Shown here: one piece after another, positions 7,365 to 13,629 of the stretch
Layout of the letters: the number at the start of each line of letters is the position of its first letter
Position numbering within the stretch: the first letter of the stretch is position 1
Source: Gammaproteobacteria bacterium
GTDB taxonomy: Bacteria; Pseudomonadota; Gammaproteobacteria; Pseudomonadales; Cellvibrionaceae
Assembly (NCBI GenBank): GCA_021151625.1
Contig: JAGKWY010000101.1
Coordinates: 1 to 13,664, forward strand
Direction of reading: 5' to 3'
DNA length: 13,664 nt
Position numbers and translations under genes: made by a program
The notes under the pieces: generated by a model
What the model was told of the DNA's origin: nothing
Databases searched by the model: none
The model's input: the letters and a program-made list of their open reading frames with translations, nothing else

Positions 7365-7380
7365 TGCTAAAAAAATAGCA
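7365..7380. promoter_or_regulatory. Operator palindrome 3, at the predicted transcript start
   Basis: TGCTAAAAAAATAGCA: 5-bp arms TGCTA/TAGCA with a 6-bp A-rich centre. It lies immediately after the predicted start of transcription and is the least perfect of the three copies, so it may be a weaker site filled cooperatively. Confidence 0.75.
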
Positions 7381-7434
7381 TGTCAGACAGTTCTGGCGCC
7401 TGTTGCTCACTGATTACCTAAAAAGGTTGTACCT

Positions 7435-7854
7435 ATGACATTCGATGATCTGGACAAAAGCGCCGCTGCCCAACTCAGTCGTCGCGAGCGGCAAATAATG
7501 GATGCGTTGTTTGAGGCGGGTGAATTATCGGCGCAGGATGTGCGTACCGCTATTCCCGATGCGCCCAGCTATTCCGCTGTGCGTTCGTTACTGGCAAAAC
7601 TGGTAGAAAAGAAAATTGTCGATTTTCGCGAGGATGGCCCGCGTTACATTTATTTTCCGGTTGTAGCCCAGGAAGAAGCGCGTGCATCAGCCTTACAAAA
7701 ATTATTAAAGACATTTTTTGGCGGCTCAACTACCGCAGCTGTGAATGCCTTGTTAGGAATGCAACGCGACAAATTAGACGCGGATGAAGTTCGTCAACTA
7801 CAAGAGGCCATTGATGCTGCCGCGCGCGACGAAAAATCCAGCTCAGGGCATTAG
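7435..7854 (+). CDS. BlaI/MecI/CopY-family transcriptional repressor
   Basis: A 139-residue repressor. Residues 14-75 form the winged-helix domain typical of the family (LSRRERQIMDALFEAGELSA, then SYSAVRSLLAKLVEKKIV as recognition helix and wing, and YIYFPV). Residues 80-125 resemble the dimerisation helices that are cut by the partner protease in S. aureus BlaI. By rough alignment the cut would fall near N104-A105, which is inference. AAGG lies 8 nt before the ATG. Three matching palindromes upstream indicate autorepression. The gene downstream encodes a BlaR1-type M56 protease, the expected partner. The inducing signal is unknown; the penicillin-binding sensor domain of true BlaR1 is missing from that partner. 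Confidence 0.9.
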   Translation: MTFDDLDKSAAAQLSRRERQIMDALFEAGELSAQDVRTAIPDAPSYSAVRSLLAKLVEKKIVDFREDGPRYIYFPVVAQEEARASALQKLLKTFFGGSTTAAVNALLGMQRDKLDADEVRQLQEAIDAAARDEKSSSGH

Positions 7855-7858
7855 TTTT

Positions 7859-7904
7859 TAACGAAAGTGTTGTAGCGTTTTAATAACAACAAGCGGATTC
7901 GTTA
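7859..7904 (+). repeat. Inverted repeat spanning the blaI / M56 gap
   Basis: TAACGAA (7859-7865) and TTCGTTA (7898-7904) are perfect 7-bp complements 32 nt apart. The second arm ends on the A of the M56 gene ATG. In RNA this could pair and mask the start, lowering protease made per repressor. The arms are short, so chance is possible. Confidence 0.35.
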
Positions 7905-9466
7905 TGAGTACTCAATTCGTTGCCAGCATTATTATTTCCGGTGTAATAAAACCGATCGCATTGCTCTTGTTAATTGCAGTGCTGGGCTGGTCGTTGCGCA
8001 AAAAGTCTGCATCCTTGCAGCACTTTGTAATGAGCCTTGGTGTTATCAGCTTGTTCATTCTGAGTCTGCTAGCGATTGGTTTGGCGGATGTTCGATTCGC
8101 TGTGTTTCCATCCCTGGCACAGTTGATTCAAATACCTGACACTTGGGTAGCAACATTGAGTCAATGGCTAACTGAATATTCATCGCGCCATTTTTATTTA
8201 TTGATCGCCGGAATTTATTTATTACCTGCTACGTTTTTGTTGTTTTATTTGCTTCTGGGAATTTCCGGGCTTTGGTTGCAAACCCGCAAATCCGAGTCAG
8301 TGCAATCCCCACAACTTATCAATCAGCTAGATGCCTTGTGTATGTTGGTTGATGTCCAGCGTCCTATTCACCTGGTCGTTTCGCGCGAAGTGGATTCACC
8401 GCAAACCTGGGGCTTGTTTCGCCCGGCAATTATGTTGCCGCGCGAAGTGTTGCTCTGGGATCAGGATAAACAGCTCAGTGTATTAATCCACGAGTTGGGG
8501 CATATCGCCCGCTGGGACTGGCTGACAACTTTGCTGGTAAAAATTACTTGTGCCTGCTTTTGGTTTTTGTTGCCCATCTGGTGGATTGCTAACCAAATTT
8601 ATCAACAAGCTGAAATTGCGTGCGATGACTATATTTTCAAGTTGCGCGATAAACACTTGGTGTATGCGCAGAATTTATTGGCGATTGCGGGCAATGAACC
8701 ACCGGTGATGCAAACGGAAAGTTTGCATATGCGCGGCCATTCGCCTGTGTACCACCGCATTATGGCGCTGCTGGATAAACAGCGCCCGCATCAGCCTGTG
8801 CCTATGGAGGATGCGCAGTATTGGGTTATTTGTGCGGCCTTGCTATTGGGCTTTTTTGCCAGTGTGCAATTAATTCCGTTGCAGGAACAATTGCGTAAAC
8901 AATCGGATTATTTGTTGTCCATTCAATGGCCTGATGAGCAAGATGAAGCATCTGCAGCCAAAAATAATGCAGTTGTTGAAGAAGAATTTAGCTGGGAATT
9001 ATTACAGCGCTTGAAACCCGTAGAGCCTGTGCATCCATTGCATCAGGATTTTATTGAAGAAACGCTGGTCAGTGTTGCGAAGCCGGACAAGCAAGATCTG
9101 CAAGCAGCGGGAGCAATGCCCGATGCAATTGAGCAGTCCACCGCTATTCAAGTTCCTTCAATTCAGGTTCAGGGTTATTTGCCGTTGGAGCTGGCTACAC
9201 CAGAGTATCCTGCCAATGCCTTGCAAAAAGGGCAGGAAGGCTGGGTAAGGGTTGAATTTTCGATTGACTCACAAGGAGTCATTGTCGACCCACGTATTAT
9301 CGGACATGAGCCCTCTGCTATTTTTGATCGCGCTGTATTAAGCGCATTAAAAAAATCCCGTTATCGCCCGCAATTATTGGATGGTCAGCCAGTCATTGTG
9401 CATGGCGTAACCGAGACCTTTCGTTTTCAACTATCTCCCGCTAGGCCCAATTCACGACGACGATAA
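7904..9466 (+). CDS. M56 (BlaR1-like) membrane metallopeptidase fused to a TonB C-terminal domain
   Basis: A 520-residue inner-membrane protein. Hydrophobic segments lie at about 10-28, 42-62, 97-120, 206-228 and 307-325. The zinc site is H196-E-L-G-H200 in VLIHELGHIARWDW, with E237 (AEIACDD) as likely third ligand, as in BlaR1/MecR1. After the last membrane segment comes a linker of about 100 residues rich in charged residues and Q (330-425), then a TonB_C domain (about 430-510: PEYPANALQKGQEGWVRV, RIIGHEPS, YRPQLLDGQPV). There is no penicillin-binding domain. It probably cuts the BlaI-like repressor when triggered, with the TonB-type domain sensing or transmitting an envelope signal; this is inference. 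GCGGA lies ahead of the ATG; the gap to the repressor gene is 49 nt. Confidence 0.9.
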   Translation: MSTQFVASIIISGVIKPIALLLLIAVLGWSLRKKSASLQHFVMSLGVISLFILSLLAIGLADVRFAVFPSLAQLIQIPDTWVATLSQWLTEYSSRHFYLLIAGIYLLPATFLLFYLLLGISGLWLQTRKSESVQSPQLINQLDALCMLVDVQRPIHLVVSREVDSPQTWGLFRPAIMLPREVLLWDQDKQLSVLIHELGHIARWDWLTTLLVKITCACFWFLLPIWWIANQIYQQAEIACDDYIFKLRDKHLVYAQNLLAIAGNEPPVMQTESLHMRGHSPVYHRIMALLDKQRPHQPVPMEDAQYWVICAALLLGFFASVQLIPLQEQLRKQSDYLLSIQWPDEQDEASAAKNNAVVEEEFSWELLQRLKPVEPVHPLHQDFIEETLVSVAKPDKQDLQAAGAMPDAIEQSTAIQVPSIQVQGYLPLELATPEYPANALQKGQEGWVRVEFSIDSQGVIVDPRIIGHEPSAIFDRAVLSALKKSRYRPQLLDGQPVIVHGVTETFRFQLSPARPNSRRR

Positions 9467-9558
9467 AGTCGCACTCATTTTTCCAGCGTAGTGTTTATTT
9501 TTAACGGCCCATTCCCGGGCAGGGCCAGTTATTGCCCGAAAAAACCAGAGGCATAATC

Positions 9559-10212
9559 ATGACTAAAGCAATTGCTCAGTTACCTTGTGAAAATAACTAT
9601 TACCCACATTCAAATCCACTCTTACGCGCACTCGGTGTATCGCCATTGGCGATAGTTGTTACCCTGGCGTTGCTTTATGCCATGCAACAATTAATTCATA
9701 TGGATGCACCGGCAGTTGAGGTTAAACCAACAGAAAAAATTCCGCCAATTAATATGGATATACCCACAGATATTAATGTGCGTCACGAAGAACCCCCTGT
9801 GCGTCCATCGGCGGTGGAGCCTCCACCTGAGTTATTAGTGATTACACCGGTAGAGGTAGATGTAGAATCAGGAGTTCCCGGCCTGGGTGGGCCGATTATC
9901 ACAGAAAAACCTCCTGTAAAAGGCATAGCGGCAGTTGGTCAAATGACTCCTTTTATAAGGATTCCGCCGCAATATCCGCAAACGGCTTTGAGTCGGGGGA
10001 TAGAGGGTTATGTGGATGTGATATTTGATGTTACCGAACTCGGTACAACCGATAACATTCGTATCATCGCCTATGAACCTTCCAGCGTGTTTAACAATGC
10101 GGTGCTTAAAGCAATAAAAAATTGGAAATACAAACCTAATGTGGTCGATGGCGTACCGGTAAGAACTCCGGATGTGCGCGACCGTGTGCGATTTAATATG
10201 GATAAAAAGTGA
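9559..10212 (+). CDS. TonB-family protein
   Basis: A 217-residue inner-membrane-anchored periplasmic protein. A short cytoplasmic N-terminus is followed by one membrane helix (about 28-45), a proline-rich stretch (50-120, with EEPPVRPSAVEPPPE) and a TonB_C domain (about 130-214). That domain resembles the one fused to the M56 protease upstream: both share RII-x(2)-EPS-x(2)-F-x(2)-AVL-x-A, Y-x-P, DG-x-PV and an RF ending. The ATG at 9559 has AGAGG 7 nt ahead (9547-9551); a TTG 27 nt upstream lacks a site. No exbB/exbD is nearby. It follows the M56 gene by 92 nt with no strong terminator, so it may share its transcript. It could energise an outer-membrane receptor or serve in the signalling module. 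Confidence 0.87.
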   Translation: MTKAIAQLPCENNYYPHSNPLLRALGVSPLAIVVTLALLYAMQQLIHMDAPAVEVKPTEKIPPINMDIPTDINVRHEEPPVRPSAVEPPPELLVITPVEVDVESGVPGLGGPIITEKPPVKGIAAVGQMTPFIRIPPQYPQTALSRGIEGYVDVIFDVTELGTTDNIRIIAYEPSSVFNNAVLKAIKNWKYKPNVVDGVPVRTPDVRDRVRFNMDKK

Positions 10213-10225
10213 ATGATTGCTACTC

Positions 10226-10268
10226 CTGGAAGCAGTAGGGATAATAGGCAAATTATTCTTGCTTCCAG
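10226..10268 (+). repeat. Stem-loop in the rsmJ leader
   Basis: CTGGAAGCA (10226-10234) and TGCTTCCAG (10260-10268) form a perfect 9-bp stem. Inside the 25-nt loop, ATAAT and ATTAT can add a short inner stem. It ends 8 nt before the rsmJ ATG, with no U-tract after it. It may be an mRNA processing or stability element, or influence rsmJ translation. Confidence 0.6.
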
Positions 10269-10276
10269 TCTCAGTT

Positions 10277-11098
10277 ATGAACGACGCTATTGCTGTTTTA
10301 TGTAACGACATTTCCTTATCAACACAGGCAGAGGCACTTGCTCAGCAATTGCAAGTGCCGCTGCTGTGCGATCAATCACCTGAAGGCATTTGCGATTATG
10401 CATTTGTGATTCTATTTGATAAAAAAAATATTGCCTTGCAACAAACCGGGCGCAAGGCACCGGGACCGATACTGGCAGAGTTTACCGAGGGTGCAGTAGA
10501 TCATCGGCGCAAATTCGGTGGTGGCAAGGGGCAAATGATTGCCAAGGCAGTGGGTGTTAAAGCGGGTTGTTATCCTGAGGTTTTGGATGCAACGGCTGGT
10601 TTGGGAAAAGACAGTTTTGTGCTTGCCAGCCTTGGTTGTGCAGTGACTATGCTGGAGCGATCGCCCATTGTGCAAGCGTTGCTGGGTGATGGTTTAATGC
10701 GTGCGTTGAATTTTGCGCGCGAGCAAGATCCAGAATTGTATTCCCTGCTGCAAAAAATGATATTGGTGACGCAAGATAGCCGTGAATATTTAACCGCACT
10801 GACGGAAGAAAATTTTCCGGATGTGATTTATCTTGATCCCATGTTTCCCGAGCGCCAAAAAAGTGCTGATGTAAAAAAAGAAATGGCTGCATTTCACTCC
10901 ATTGTAGGTAAGGATGAAGATGCAGATGCACTGTTGCCGCTGGCATTGGCGCGGGTTAATTATCGTGTAGTGGTCAAGCGTCCGCGCAAGGCACCATTTT
11001 TGAACGGCCACACACCATCCTACCAGCTGGAAGGGAAATCCAGCCGTTACGATATCTACACCATTAAAAAATTACCGGATCACTTAAATAGCAATTAA
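10277..11098 (+). CDS. rsmJ: 16S rRNA (guanine(1516)-N2)-methyltransferase RsmJ
   Basis: SAM-dependent enzyme that methylates G1516 of 16S rRNA in the small subunit. It has 273 residues, somewhat more than E. coli RsmJ (250). Motifs: DATAGLGKD (104-112, SAM-binding loop), MLERSP (125-130), QDSRE (166-170), the catalytic-type YLDPMFP (185-191), VKRPRKAP (233-240) and SSRYDIY (255-261). The ATG at 10277 fits the family N-terminus, but it has no clear Shine-Dalgarno sequence; a stem-loop lies just before it. An in-frame TTG at 10217 would place the hairpin inside the coding region and also lacks a site. It converges on hemN with 13 nt between the stops. Confidence 0.93.
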   Translation: MNDAIAVLCNDISLSTQAEALAQQLQVPLLCDQSPEGICDYAFVILFDKKNIALQQTGRKAPGPILAEFTEGAVDHRRKFGGGKGQMIAKAVGVKAGCYPEVLDATAGLGKDSFVLASLGCAVTMLERSPIVQALLGDGLMRALNFAREQDPELYSLLQKMILVTQDSREYLTALTEENFPDVIYLDPMFPERQKSADVKKEMAAFHSIVGKDEDADALLPLALARVNYRVVVKRPRKAPFLNGHTPSYQLEGKSSRYDIYTIKKLPDHLNSN

Positions 11099-11108
11099 CT
11101 GTGTGTTG

Positions 11109-11129
11109 TACTCAAATAATTTTTGAGTA
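11109..11129. terminator. AT-rich hairpin between convergent rsmJ and hemN
   Basis: TACTCAAA and TTTGAGTA form a perfect 8-bp stem around a 5-nt loop. It overlaps the last codons and stop of hemN and lies 10 nt after the rsmJ stop. There is no proper U-tract on either strand, so termination here would be weak or Rho-aided. Confidence 0.45.
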
Positions 11130-12512
11130 ACGAATGGTTTTTGCGTGATCTGTTTGCTGCAAGCATTCATCAAACACCATGCAGATATGGCGAATCAGCA
11201 AGCGGCCTTTACTCAATACTTTAATGCCGCTATTGTCGATCTGCAGTAGCCCGTCTTCGATCATAGGTTGCAACTGTGCCAGCTCAGTACGGAAATGTTG
11301 CTGCGGGTTGATGTCGAATGCGCGCGAAAGTTCATGGAAAGATAATTCGCAGTAGCAAATCAAACGGTTGATAACAAAACGACGCAATAAATCCTCCTGA
11401 TTTAACGTAAAGCCTTTAGCGATCGGCAACAGCCCCTTATCCATAGTTTGTTGGTAAATGTTTAGCTCTTTGGCGTTTTGCACATACACATTGTCAATCA
11501 TACTAATGGATGAAACACCCAGTGCCAGCAAATCGCAATTGCCGTGGGTAGAATAGCCCTGGAAGTTGCGCTGCAATTTTCCCTGTTGTTGCGCTTTAAC
11601 CAAATCATCATCGGGTTTTGCAAAGTGATCCATGCCGATATACACATAGCCTGCTTGCTGCAAGGTGTCGATTGCTAGATGTAGCATCTCCAGTTTTTCG
11701 GTGGGGCAGGGCAAATCCTCTGCATGAATTAAGCGCTGGCTTTTGAATAAATGCGGCATATGTGCGTAGTTAAACAACGATAATCGATCTGGCTCCAAAT
11801 CAATCACTTGTTGTAATGTTTCGCGCAGCGAGTGCTGGTTTTGCAGCGGTAAACCGTAAATCAAATCCATGCTAATCGATTGATATTGCTGCGCGTGCAA
11901 TGCCTGTATCAACGCGGCAATTTGCGCGCGCGTGTTGTAGCGATTAACGGCTTGTTGTACTCGCGCATCAAAATCTTGCACGCCCATACTGACGCGATTA
12001 AAACCCAGCTGGCGCAAATGCGCCATGGTATTGATGCTGACCTGACCCGGGTGAATCTCCACCGAAAACTCACCGGTTTTATCATCGGCAAAGTTAAACA
12101 GGCGGCGACTGGCATTCATTAGCAGCGACATTTCATCATCGCTGATAAATGTGGGCGTACCTCCGCCCCAATGCAATTGTTGCACTTGCTTGTTGGGGGT
12201 AAACATATCCGCGTAAAGCGCCAACTCCTGAATCATGCGCTGGATATAAGGCAGGGCACGGCGTTTATTGTTGGTCACAATTTTATTGCAGCCGCAGTAA
12301 TAACAGAGGCTCTCACAAAAAGGGATATGAAAATAGAGCGACAGCGGCCGTTGTGCGAGGTTGCTGCGTACAATCGCACGAAATAGCGATGCCTGGCTAA
12401 AGGTTTCCTGAAACTGGGGCGCTGTGGGGTAGGAGGTATAGCGCGGTCCGGCGAGGTCATAGCGCTGGATCAGCGATTGATCCCATTCAATTGGCTGGGT
12501 AAAAACGGACAT
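11112..12512 (-). CDS. hemN: Oxygen-independent coproporphyrinogen III oxidase HemN
   Basis: Radical-SAM enzyme that decarboxylates coproporphyrinogen III to protoporphyrinogen IX without O2, for heme synthesis under low oxygen. It has 466 residues, against 457 in E. coli. The iron-sulfur motif is C66-x3-C70-x2-C73-x-C75 (PFCESLCYYCGC), at a constant offset of 4 from E. coli C62/C66/C69/C71, so this is true HemN rather than HemW. Other marks are RYTSYPT (24-30), HWGGGTPTF (114-122) and DLIYGLP (216-222). GGTGA lies 6 nt before the ATG. A perfect FNR/Anr box upstream (12570-12583), with a TACCAT -10 at 12542-12547, predicts activation when oxygen is low. Confidence 0.97.
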   Translation of the reverse strand: MSVFTQPIEWDQSLIQRYDLAGPRYTSYPTAPQFQETFSQASLFRAIVRSNLAQRPLSLYFHIPFCESLCYYCGCNKIVTNNKRRALPYIQRMIQELALYADMFTPNKQVQQLHWGGGTPTFISDDEMSLLMNASRRLFNFADDKTGEFSVEIHPGQVSINTMAHLRQLGFNRVSMGVQDFDARVQQAVNRYNTRAQIAALIQALHAQQYQSISMDLIYGLPLQNQHSLRETLQQVIDLEPDRLSLFNYAHMPHLFKSQRLIHAEDLPCPTEKLEMLHLAIDTLQQAGYVYIGMDHFAKPDDDLVKAQQQGKLQRNFQGYSTHGNCDLLALGVSSISMIDNVYVQNAKELNIYQQTMDKGLLPIAKGFTLNQEDLLRRFVINRLICYCELSFHELSRAFDINPQQHFRTELAQLQPMIEDGLLQIDNSGIKVLSKGRLLIRHICMVFDECLQQTDHAKTIRYSKII

Positions 12513-12541
12513 GGCGAGTCACCGGTAATTTGATTGATGCC

Positions 12542-12547
12542 ATGGTA
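12542..12547 (-). promoter_or_regulatory. Predicted -10 of the hemN promoter
   Basis: Read on the reverse strand this is TACCAT. It would start transcription near 12535, leaving a 23-nt leader. With that start, the FNR/Anr box is centred exactly at -41.5, the usual position for a directly activating site that replaces the -35. Confidence 0.5.
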
Positions 12548-12569
12548 AAAACTTGCGCGCTTCTCCGAA

Positions 12570-12583
12570 TTGATATGGATCAA
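12570..12583. promoter_or_regulatory. FNR/Anr binding box
   Basis: TTGATATGGATCAA matches the consensus TTGATnnnnATCAA at every fixed base. It lies in the divergent region between hemN and the prolyl-hydroxylase-like gene. For hemN it sits at about -41.5 (activation). For the rightward gene it is centred about 13 bp before the middle of a TATAAT, where bound protein should hinder polymerase. Confidence 0.88.
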
Positions 12584-12586
12584 GCC

Positions 12587-12592
12587 TATAAT
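12587..12592 (+). promoter_or_regulatory. Predicted -10 of the oxygenase promoter
   Basis: A consensus TATAAT 4 bp after the FNR/Anr box, giving a start near 12599 and a leader of about 76 nt. No recognisable -35 lies at 16-18 bp spacing; the region it would occupy adjoins the FNR/Anr box. Confidence 0.45.
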
Positions 12593-12674
12593 GGCTCGCT
12601 AGTGTAATCCTGCGCGCGCTGCGGCCAGAGTATCGACTGCAAGCAATAATAAATTCCTCTTTCCGGTTAAATTT

Positions 12675-13298
12675 ATGTCCAGTTCCACCTCCCTCCGACC
12701 CCTGTTGCACGACAACTATGATGCTATTGCCGATGCGCTTGCCGGACCAGGATTTATTATTCTGGATGATGCCTTTAATGCTGGACTCACTCTGGGGTTG
12801 ATCGATGTGCTTGCCGAACGGGCAGATCAACTTACCCGCGCTGGTGTTGGTCGCGCTGGCGACTATCAACTGAACGACTCAGTGCGCGGTGATGCTATTC
12901 AATGGCTGGAGCCGGGCGCTGCGGCTGTCACAGAATTTTTATCTGCCATGGATAAACTGCGGGGTGCTTTGAATGAGCGCTTGTTTCTTGGCCTTGCCGA
13001 CTATGAAGCCCATTTCGCCAGCTATACCCCGGGTGCCTTTTATAAAAAGCATCGCGATGCTTTTCTCGGTCAGCCAGGGCGCAAAGTCTCCAGTGTGTTT
13101 TATTTAAATCCGGATTGGGATTTGGCGGCAGGGGGTGAATTAGTGCTCTATGATGAAGCAGGAGAGCAGGAGCTGGTTCGCATTGCACCAGAATGCGGCA
13201 GGTTGGTGTTGTTTCTTAGCGAGGACTTTCCTCATGAAGTCTTGCCAGCAAGAAATGCGCGCCAGAGTATCGCCGGCTGGTTTCGTATCAAGCCCTAG
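12675..13298 (+). CDS. 2OG-Fe(II) oxygenase, prolyl-4-hydroxylase-like
   Basis: A cytosolic 207-residue oxygenase that uses O2 and 2-oxoglutarate. The double-stranded beta-helix core (about 105-205) shows Fe ligands H126-x-D128 (YKKHRDAF) and H187 (FPHEVLPA), and the 2OG-binding R196-x-S198. YLNPDWD, GGELVLY and PHEV-x-PA-x(3)-R-x-SI resemble animal HIF prolyl hydroxylases (EGLN) and the bacterial relative reported to hydroxylate EF-Tu in Pseudomonas. The hydroxylated target here is therefore possibly a ribosome-associated protein, but this is inference. The ribosome site is weak. It is divergent from hemN and shares the intergenic FNR/Anr box. Confidence 0.88.
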   Translation: MSSSTSLRPLLHDNYDAIADALAGPGFIILDDAFNAGLTLGLIDVLAERADQLTRAGVGRAGDYQLNDSVRGDAIQWLEPGAAAVTEFLSAMDKLRGALNERLFLGLADYEAHFASYTPGAFYKKHRDAFLGQPGRKVSSVFYLNPDWDLAAGGELVLYDEAGEQELVRIAPECGRLVLFLSEDFPHEVLPARNARQSIAGWFRIKP

Positions 13299-13629
13299 CT
13301 TTTTCGCTAATTGAAGGACTTGTTAGCCTAATGTCTGATTATTTTTAGGCAATGAATCCTTTGGAATATTTATAAATGCGGCCAAATAGCCTGTGTGACC
13401 GGTGTATGACTGCGGCAGTATTCACCGGAACCAATATGCAGGTTGGCAGTTGGCAACGCTTTTGCAAGAGACTGAGTGTAGCCCGCTGAAATTCTTCCGG
13501 GACGGAAGAAATGGATACCAGGGACGCGTGTTTGGCGGGCAACAATTGCAACCACATACCAACAAAAAAAGAACGAAAAAATACTCAGAGAACCGCAAAG
13601 CGAGGCCGCGCATGCTTAAGGAAGTCACC
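13299..13629. other. Gene-free stretch with several inverted repeats
   Basis: No convincing gene is visible in this 331-bp interval on either strand; short open frames on the reverse strand have no recognisable family. It contains three inverted repeats: GCCTAA/TTAGGC (13326-13331 and 13345-13350), CCGGTG/CACCGG (13399-13404 and 13423-13428) enclosing ACTG-CGG-CAGT (13409-13419), and a 19-bp dyad at 13492-13510. It may be the control region of the next gene, an RNA gene or eroded coding sequence. Confidence 0.6.
13492..13510. promoter_or_regulatory. 19-bp dyad, possible operator
   Basis: TTCTTCCG-GGA-CGGAAGAA has perfect 8-bp arms and a 3-bp centre, 119 bp before the next start codon. It suits a dimeric regulator; as RNA the 3-nt loop would be tight. 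No matching second copy was seen in the window. Confidence 0.45.

Noticed and set aside
7435..9466. Beta-lactam resistance system (blaI-blaR1)
   Set aside because: The repressor and the M56 protease domain fit, but the protease lacks a penicillin-binding sensor domain and no beta-lactamase or PBP gene is adjacent.
9516..9538. CGGGCA/TGCCCG inverted repeat as a terminator between the M56 and TonB genes
   Set aside because: Only 6 bp with an 11-nt loop, and it is followed by A residues rather than T, so it is not a terminator for the forward strand.
9532..9558. TTG start for the TonB-family protein
   Set aside because: No ribosome site; the ATG at 9559 is preceded by AGAGG at 7 nt.
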